A stretch of 64,000 nucleotides of DNA from Acephala macrosclerotiorum (lineage: Eukaryota; Ascomycota; Leotiomycetes; Helotiales; Mollisiaceae). A program made the position numbers and the translations under genes. The stretch covers positions 3,821 through 67,820 of the forward strand of contig MU119430.1 of NCBI GenBank assembly GCA_014904845.1, written 5' to 3'. This document shows positions 57,036 through 64,000 of this stretch, one piece after another (position 1 is the stretch's first letter; every line of letters starts with the position of its first letter). The notes beneath the pieces are model-generated. The model worked only from the letters and a program-made list of their open reading frames with translations. It searched no databases and was not told the DNA's origin.

Positions 57036-60000
57036 TAAAAAAATTAAAATTAATTTTAAATATTATAAATTTTAATTTTTTAAAATATTATTTAATTTTA
57101 TCGAATTATATTCAAAAAATTTATTTAAATTCGTAAAATAATTTTTTAAATAAAAAATAAATATTTTTATAAAAAAATTTAAAATTTTTTTTATAAAAAA
57201 ATTTAAAAAATTTTATATAAATTTCTTTTTTAAAACTTTTTTTTAAAAACGTTAAATTTATATTAATATAATTTATTTTTAAATTATATTTTATAATAAA
57301 TATTAAAAATATTTATAAAATTATATATTTTATAATAAAAATAAACGTTTTAAAATAATTAATATTATAAATTTATTCGAATTTTTTAATAATAATTTTA
57401 ATTTTATATTAAATTAATTTATTACAAATATTAAATTTTTTTTTTAATATTTATTTATTTAAAATAATTTTTTTATTACTTAATAATTTTATAAATATTT
57501 ATTTTTTAAAAAATTTCGAGTTTAATAATAATTATTTTTATTTAATTAAAATTTTATTAATAATTAAAAATTCGAATAAAACGTTAAATATATTTAAAAA
57601 AAAAAAAGATTTTTTGTTTAAATAAATAGCGTTTAAAGTTTTTATTAATTATTTTACTATTTGAAAAAAAAAGTATTTTTTTATTATTTATTTTATTATT
57701 TATTGTTTTTTTCGCTTTAATAAAAAAATTATAAAAATTCTTAATCTTTTTAATCGTTTGATTATTAATTTTTAATATTTGAAATAAATATTACTTTTGA
57801 GTTTAATTAAAGTTTTAAATATTAAAATTTAATTCGATTATTAATTTTAAACTTATTTCAATTTTAATTTTATAAGTATTTATTTCAATATTATTATTTT
57901 TATTAATACGTGTTTTAATATTATTAATTATTTTATTATTAAAAAAGTAATTAATTAAAACGTTAATAATAAATAAATTTATTATAATATATTTAAACTT
58001 TTAAAAAATAAAAAGTTTTAAAAATTTATATTTATAAAATTTAATATTTTACAATTTAATAATTTATAAATATTATTTTTAATAATATTTACGAAAATAT
58101 ATTTCTTTTTAATTTTAAAAGTTTATTTATTTAATTAGTTTTTAAACTTTTTAATATTAGTTTAATATTTAAAAATAATTAAAAAAATTTATAATATTAA
58201 AAAATCGAGTTTTTTTTTCAATATAAATTTCAAATAAAATATATATTTTTTAGTTTTTTAATTCAAATTTTGAAATTGATTATAAAAATACGTTTATTAA
58301 TATTTTATTTTTAATTTAAATTGTATATTTTATAATATAATTTCAAAAAATTAATAGAAATTTAATTTCGTAAATTATAAACTTAGTAATATTATTTATT
58401 ATTTATATTACTCGTTTAATAATATTATTTAATAAGTATTTATATAATAAATAAAGTTTATATTTAAAAGAATTAAATAGTATTTTAAATTATTCTTAAA
58501 AATCTTTTTCGAATTCACTCGATTTATTATTATACTTAAAGTAAATAATATTTTTTTTGGTATTTTTTTTAATAATTTTATAAATTTTTCGAATATGAAA
58601 TTAAATTTTCTTTGTATTTTTATTTTTTAAAAGTTTAATTTAAAAGTATTTTGTTGTATCGTTTGTAATTATAAAAAAATATTGATTTTTTTTATAAAAT
58701 TTGAATAATTTATTAAAAATATTATTATATAATTTTATTATTTATTTTCTTTTTAAAAGTTTATTTTATTTTATTTATTATACAAATTTTATATATTTTA
58801 TATTTAATATATAATTTAAATCTCGATATTTTTATATTTATAATATCGATTAATTTTCGAAGTATATTATAATTAATATAATTAAAACGCCAATATATAA
58901 ATTTTTATAAAGTTTTTTTAAAATTTATTATTTCGAAAAATTCGATTAATAATCGAATTTTCGTCGATATATTCGAGACAATATTCGTTAAATATATAAT
59001 ATTATTATTAATATTTTAATATTAATTCAATATAAAAAAATTATTTTTAAAATTTTTAAGAATTATAAATATTACTTTTTTATTTTTATTATTTATAATA
59101 TTAATTACTCGTTTTCTTTTGAATATAATCACTATTTTATTTTTTATTTTTTATAAAATAAAAATTAATTTTACTATTTTAAAACTTAATACATATTAAA
59201 TTTTTTTAAATTTGATTTTAATATTTAATCGCGTTTATAATAATATTATTTATCGTAATAATTTAATTTAATATTTATTAGCGTTTTAAATATATAAAAT
59301 TAAATTATATATTATTAAAATATTTCGAAGTATTAAAATTTAAAATAAATAATAAAATTTAAACTCGTTCGATTAATATTCGAAATAATGAAAATAATAA
59401 AAATAAAAATTGTTTTTTATTAGTATAAACTTTTATCCATCGAAAATAATAAATAAAGTTTTTATATAAACGTTTAATATGTTTTTTAATTTTATTTTTA
59501 AAAAATAATCGAACAAATATTATTATTACTAGTAAAAGTATTATAAATACAATAAAAAAAACTTTTTTTATTGTATTTTATTTATAATTATTATATTTAT
59601 TTTAATAATAAATTCAATTATTGTAATTTTTATTTGTTTAAAAAAAATTTTATTTTATTTTTTATTAATTTTTTTATTTTTTCGTTTTATTTTATATTTA
59701 ATTTTATAATATTTATAATATATATATTAATTATATTAATTTAAATCAATTTTATTATAATTAACGAGTTTTTCATTATTACTATTATCGTTTTAACGAT
59801 TTTTAAATTTTATATAATTAATTTTTTTTTTTTTACGATATTTATTATTATTATTATTACGATTACTATAATTAGTTTTTCGTTTTTTATTTTTAGTTTA
59901 TTTATTATTATAAAACTATTTACGATTATAATTTGCAATTATTAAAATCTTTTTTTTATTATAAATTTGTAATATAATAATCGCTTTATCGAATATATAT

Positions 60001-60658
60001 TTAATTTTTAATAAACGAAAAATATAATATTTTGTACTTTTGTAATTATTAATTTCAAAAATAATTATTATAATTCGATTTAAAATTTTATTATTAATAA
60101 TTAGTTTTTTAATCGTTACGAATTAAAATTTGTAAAACTTAAAACGATTTATAAATTTTTTAATTCTTTTAAAAATCTCGAATTTTTTTTGTTTAAAATT
60201 CGTTCGTTAAATAAATATTTAAATAAAATTAATAATTTTATTGTATTTTTTGAATTCGTTTTAAATATTTTTGATATTTTTAAAAAAAACTAATAAAAAA
60301 ATTTATTTTATAATTTGTCGTTTATATTATTTAAAATAATTTAAATAATTTTAATAGTTTTTTTTTTAAATTGTAATTCGATCGATTAATATAAAAAAAA
60401 TCAATTTTAGTTTTTTATTATTAATTAGTTTAATAATATAAATACTAGTAAAAGCGATTAAATAAAAGTTTTTAAATCGAAAATAATTATTTTTTATAAG
60501 AATTTCAATTTTATTTTATTTATAAACGTAATAAAATATTATAAAAATAAATATTATAATATTAATTGAAATTATTAAAGTCGCTATAATAAATAAAATT
60601 AATATTTTAAAATAAAAAAATACGACGATTTTAATAAATATTTTTTAAGTTTATAATT

Positions 60659-60792
60659 TATTAATTTGAATAATATATTCGATAAATTTAATAATTTGAT
60701 TAATTGATTAAAATAATAAAATTTAATTAAATACGAGAATCTTATATTTATTATAATATTTAATTAGTATTAAAATTACTCGAAAGTTTAAT
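60659..60792 (+). repeat. Right LTR segment, RIP-saturated
   Basis: Gap-free partner of 55543-55676. TG at the LTR edge has become TA. After 60792 the two sequences can no longer be aligned by eye, so the full LTR length is unknown. Confidence 0.8.
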
Positions 60793-61140
60793 AAAATAAA
60801 TTTCGAATAAAAATACGATTTAATCGAATTAAAATTTTATTAATTAGTCTTTTTTTATTAATATTGTTTATTTTTTTAAAAACATTAAAAATAATATATT
60901 TATTCGAAAAATGATTTAATTATTTAAAATTTAAAATTGTTTATCTTTTTTCAAAATTTATCTATTTCGTAATAATGATCGCAATATCGAATTTTTTATA
61001 CTTTTTTAAATTAAAACAATATAAGAAATTAAATAATATTCAATAATAATTTTAATATTATTTAATTTAATTTAATTAAAATTTTATATTACTTTATTTA
61101 ATTTAATAGTTAATAAGTAGTATTGAATAAACTATTAAAT

Positions 61141-61878
61141 AGAATCACGTGGGTTTAAATCGCAATACTTAATTGGCTGAATTAGCGAAAAGACTAAAAG
61201 AGTAAACCTGATTGGATAAAGTGTCTCACTTATTTAAACTTTGAAAATTTTATCGATATCGAAAATTAAAAACTTTCAAATAATTAATTCAAAAGATTTA
61301 ATTAATAATAAATTGAATAAATTGTTTAAAAATATATTTTTCGAGATTTAAAATCTTTTAAATACTTAAAATAATTTCCGAGAATTTAAAAATCGAAATA
61401 TTAATCGATTTATTAAATAATATATATAATTAAATTTTAAAAATTTATTTTATATTATATAAAAAACGAAAAGTACTATAAAAGCAATAAATGGATATAA
61501 TATATATATAAATAAATAATAAAGTTTACTCTTAGCTATAGAGCTTATATACTAACTAGTAGTACGTGTTATACACGTATTATATATATAAAGTTTTCTC
61601 GTAATATTTTATATTAAAAAAAAGTAGTTTTTATTGTTCTTTTTTATTTAAACTATAAATTGTATTAGATTTTAATACTTAGATTAAAGATTTTATTCTT
61701 TTATTAAAAATATTTTATTTATATAATTTTATATGTGACGGTCACGTGTCTATTCAATAGTATTGAGTAGCTACTCACTACTCAACTCAATAGCTTAGTC
61801 ATAGTACTACTACTCCTACTCAACTCAATAGTACTCAATACTATTCAATAGCTATTTAAATAGTTGAGTATTTTTTTC
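61141..61878. repeat. Mixed AT-rich DNA with palindromic CTATTCAATAG/CTACTCAACTCAATAG cluster
   Basis: 61141-61250 is an island of normal composition starting TCACGTG. AT-rich DNA follows to about 61735, including a perfect hairpin TACGTGT-TAT-ACACGTA (61563-61579). At 61735-61870 lies GTGACGGTCAC (a palindrome with a central G). Then come two copies of the palindrome CTATTCAATAG (61750-61760 and 61841-61851) and two of ACTCAACTCAATAG, together with many AGTACT/ACTACT units. This resembles the end of a small inverted-repeat element. No gene. Confidence 0.6.
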
Positions 61879-62787
61879 TTACACTGGACTGAGATCGTAT
61901 TCTGTCGGGCATGCGGTACAAGGTACGATACCTGACTTCCTGACGCACCGCTGAAGAGCGTGTTGGTGGTTCATAGTACACCCAGCAGTCTCTGGTAGGT
62001 TTGCCTCGGCACCATGAGCCACAAGCCTGATGTGAGGACATATGTCGAAGGAACAGCGATCCAAGTTACGAATTGTCAGACCAGGTGGTATCAGAATAAC
62101 GCGCTGTGAGCGGAACAGCAGAGAGCTATCGACAATCCTGGCATCTGCCTTAAACTCGGATGGAAACTTCTGCATGATTCTGCACATTGTCGACTGGCGG
62201 CATAGACACTCCAGCCAAATCTCGTGGTCAAGGCCCAGTCGATGCTTCTTCATGGCCATCTGGAAGGTTCTGAACTGGAAGTCTTGGTGGATGTATTTCG
62301 ATACCTTGCCCAGCACCTCAGCCTTATAACATAGCGTCACGTCGTATTGGTAAAGAGGCCGAGTGGGTAAATGGTCGGAGTAACGTATTGTACATAAATG
62401 AAGGACTCGACAGTGGTAGCATGGTACGTAGTCTGGTGGGAGGTCTTTCGACAATTGTGATAGGAAGTCTATGTGTTGTTGGTGTTGGTCTTCTGCCTGC
62501 AGACTGGTCCAATAACGAGTCCCAAGAGTAGCGCATGCGGCATGGCAACTCAAGGTGAATAATACTGTGGAAGAAAGTGGCAGGAACTGGGCCATGTATA
62601 TTATAAGTTCGGGAGGAAGCATTTCCAAAATAGTGAGAGGTCTTGCTTCAGATGGGTTTTCAAGAACGTGGCCATCTTTCGGAATATTACTCTGACAGAT
62701 TTTTGATTTATGCGTGCTCGATTGATGCCTGCTGCCATTCTTCCACGAAAGCTTTTGAAGGAGCGTGATAAACGTTTTGAGGGGCAT
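61879..62787 (-). CDS. F-box-like protein, possibly C-terminally truncated
   Basis: 302 residues in one exon. Start: the first true ATG in the frame is at 62787 (MPLKTFITLLQKLSWKNG); the frame is open further upstream but only with non-ATG codons. An F-box-type segment at about residues 51-90 (LTILEMLPPELIIYMAQFLP followed by LSSTVLFTLSCHAACATLG) is followed by the Cys-rich middle part common to short ascomycete F-box proteins: CYHCRVLHL, the LGLDHEIWLECLC block, and a C-terminal Cys/His cluster (CPHIRLVAHG, CTMNHQHALQRC, CTACPTEYDLSPV). F-box proteins usually recruit targets to SCF ubiquitin ligases; here that is inferred. The stop falls exactly where the palindromic repeat begins. Family members normally continue 30-60 residues after the CxxCxTEYD motif, so the repeat may have removed the tail. 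Confidence 0.75.
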   Translation of the reverse strand: MPLKTFITLLQKLSWKNGSRHQSSTHKSKICQSNIPKDGHVLENPSEARPLTILEMLPPELIIYMAQFLPLSSTVLFTLSCHAACATLGTRYWTSLQAEDQHQQHIDFLSQLSKDLPPDYVPCYHCRVLHLCTIRYSDHLPTRPLYQYDVTLCYKAEVLGKVSKYIHQDFQFRTFQMAMKKHRLGLDHEIWLECLCRQSTMCRIMQKFPSEFKADARIVDSSLLFRSQRVILIPPGLTIRNLDRCSFDICPHIRLVAHGAEANLPETAGCTMNHQHALQRCVRKSGIVPCTACPTEYDLSPV

Positions 62788-63076
62788 GATAGCAGAAGAT
62801 CGTAATGACGTGGCGATAACAATTGAGCGTGGGCTGAGCAATGGCTTTCGTGGGTTGAAGAACGCTGATTGTCGATGACCGACAAACAAACAAACAAGAT
62901 GAGGAGGGTTGTAAACTCGTTACGGACTTGGTAGTGCGACGCTACAATTCCTACAAAGATCCAAGTAGAATAGTTAAAAAGGGAGGATTTCACGAGAATA
63001 ATTAAAGTTAGAAAAAAAAAACGAAAACTCGACTATTCATAGTTCCCGTCCACGCTAAGGCTAGCACTATAATCAC
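62788..63076 (-). promoter_or_regulatory. Upstream region of the F-box gene
   Basis: About 290 bases of normal composition before AT-rich DNA begins right after a TCACGTGA (63073-63080). This is all the non-AT promoter the gene has on this side. No specific element can be assigned. Confidence 0.4.
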
Positions 63077-63470
63077 GTGATTTATATATAATACGCCTTT
63101 AAATAATAAAATGTTTTTTGTACTTCGTATTATATTTTGCTTTTAACGATTTAAACTTTTGAAATAATATAAAACTTTTAATATATAAATTTTTTATTTA
63201 TATTAATTTTATTAATATAAATAAAAACATTTTTTTTATAATTTTTTTTTATATAAAATTAAAATTATTTTATAAGAGATTTTATAAAAAGCTTTAAATT
63301 ATAAAAGCGTTAAATATTAAAAACGATATATTTTAACGTATTTTAAATATTATATTTTATTATATAATTTTAAAAAAAAAATTTAACATTTTTTTTTAAT
63401 TATTATTAAAAATATAAATATTAATTAATTAAATTTTTACTTTAAAAATACTTATATGTTTTTATTTTAG
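63077..63470. repeat. Short AT-rich block
   Basis: About 390 bases of near-pure A/T with residual CpG, same character as the larger blocks. No coding potential. Confidence 0.75.
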
Positions 63471-64000
63471 AAAACAAGGAACAATATATTTCTTAGTTTA
63501 ATTAAAACAAAACGAAATCCCTTGGAAAACACGGGATCGGAAATGGACCTCCTACGCAAACTCCGGCTAACTTAGTTGAATGTTTAAAGGCTTAGGACAC
63601 AGCTCAGGCTAGAGCAGCGACTGCTCAGGTCTACAGACCTAAATGGAAAATGCTATGAGAATATTCCCATACTGAATTGCCTGTTATCTCCGTTGGACAT
63701 TCTGTCGACACTGTTATTGATATTGGGGATATTGGGGATATTGGGAATATCCTCGACCTTCGCTTCGTCGTTTTGTTCCATCTTACGAGGGGATCAATAC
63801 ATGAAATAAAGGAAAGGCCCCTTTTTGGACGAAGACCCGTGGGTGACGGAAAAAGATTGTTGATAGAGACGAGGGCCTTTCAAAGAAAAAGAAACTCGAG
63901 TTACTAGAATCACCAAATGGGCCAATTCATGGGCCACCCAAAAGAATCTATACAAAGTTTTCACAACACAATTTGAACCCTTCCAAGCTTGACTATCACA
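63471..64000 (+). pseudogene. Unidentified coding remnant with RIP-type stops
   Basis: Normal composition to the window end. One plus-strand frame reads GPPTQTPANLVECLKA, TAG (about 63595), DTAQARAATAQVYRPKWKML, TGA (about 63656), then EYSHTELPVISVGHSVDTVI and a run of DIGDIGDIGNI encoded by an about 9-base tandem repeat (63717-63751), ending at 63907. Both early stops could come from CAG or TGG by C-to-T or G-to-A changes. No domain is recognised; gag-like sequence of a retroelement is one possibility. The record continues past the window. Confidence 0.35.

Larger units (their letters stand above)
55543..60792 (-). mobile_element. LTR retrotransposon, probably Ty1/copia-like, mostly RIP-destroyed
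   Basis: Direct terminal repeats are visible: 55543-55676 (starts TGTCAATTTG) aligns without gaps to 60659-60792 (starts TATTAATTTG), offset 5116 bases. The right copy and the whole interior from about 56030 are extremely AT-rich. The reverse strand at 57049-57008 still translates as LILIFLFVDNILII, the shape of a copia reverse-transcriptase YVDD/FVDD site with the second Asp codon changed GAT to AAT (G-to-A). At 56005-55950 the same strand gives KAFLGRFGVLIDC before a stop, consistent with a copia polyprotein C-terminus near the left LTR. The distance RT motif to 3' end (about 1 kb) suits copia. LTR ends beyond the aligned 134 bases and a target duplication could not be fixed; the right outer edge may reach about 61140. 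Family assignment is inference. Confidence 0.65.
55677..61140. repeat. AT-rich block (RIP isochore) of the LTR element
   Basis: Composition falls from normal to almost pure A/T between about 56020 and 56150 and stays so to about 61140, with residual G and C largely as CpG. No ORF over about 60 codons. It covers the interior and right LTR of the element described at 55543-60792. 55677-56020 is of intermediate composition and may be the rest of the left LTR. Confidence 0.85.

Overview
The window looks like a piece of a filamentous ascomycete (Pezizomycotina) nuclear genome, possibly a leotiomycete. Reasons: short introns (45-151 nt) with fungal splice sites, fungal-only families (HET, STAND/NACHT-WD, fungal membrane proteins), and a two-speed layout in which ordinary gene-bearing DNA is cut sharply by extremely AT-rich blocks with the signature of repeat-induced point mutation (RIP).

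Layout: 1-11160 is an AT block with no credible gene. 11161-12817 is unassigned. 12818-32297 carries intact genes: a cytochrome P450 (-), a HET-domain gene (+), a four-pass membrane protein (-), a sterol-glucosyltransferase-like gene (+), a secreted aldose 1-epimerase (-) and the V-ATPase B subunit (-), with an alpha/beta-hydrolase pseudogene and a broken GPI-protein gene between them. 33472-49670 alternates broken genes (membrane protein, transcription-factor-like protein, Rossmann protein, M3 peptidase, unknown fungal protein) with intact ones (FAD-linked lactone-oxidase-like enzyme, MFS transporter). 49892-55081 is a decayed STAND (NACHT-WD) gene split by a complete but mutated pogo/Fot1-type DNA transposon with 51-bp inverted repeats and a TA target duplication. 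55543-60792 is best read as an LTR retrotransposon, probably Ty1/copia-like and on the minus strand, whose interior and right LTR are RIP-mutated while the left LTR is not. 61879-62787 is an F-box gene that runs into a palindromic repeat. More AT-rich DNA and a fragment with RIP-type stops close the window.

Intact genes read through many exons without one frame error, whereas neighbouring loci carry several stops and frameshifts each. The lesions therefore look biological rather than like random sequencing noise. I see no biosynthetic cluster, CRISPR array, tRNA or rRNA. The notable content is genome defence and decay: RIP, transposon insertion into an immune-type gene, and pseudogenes in progress. 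Gene models were spliced by hand; family names come from motif recognition without database searches.
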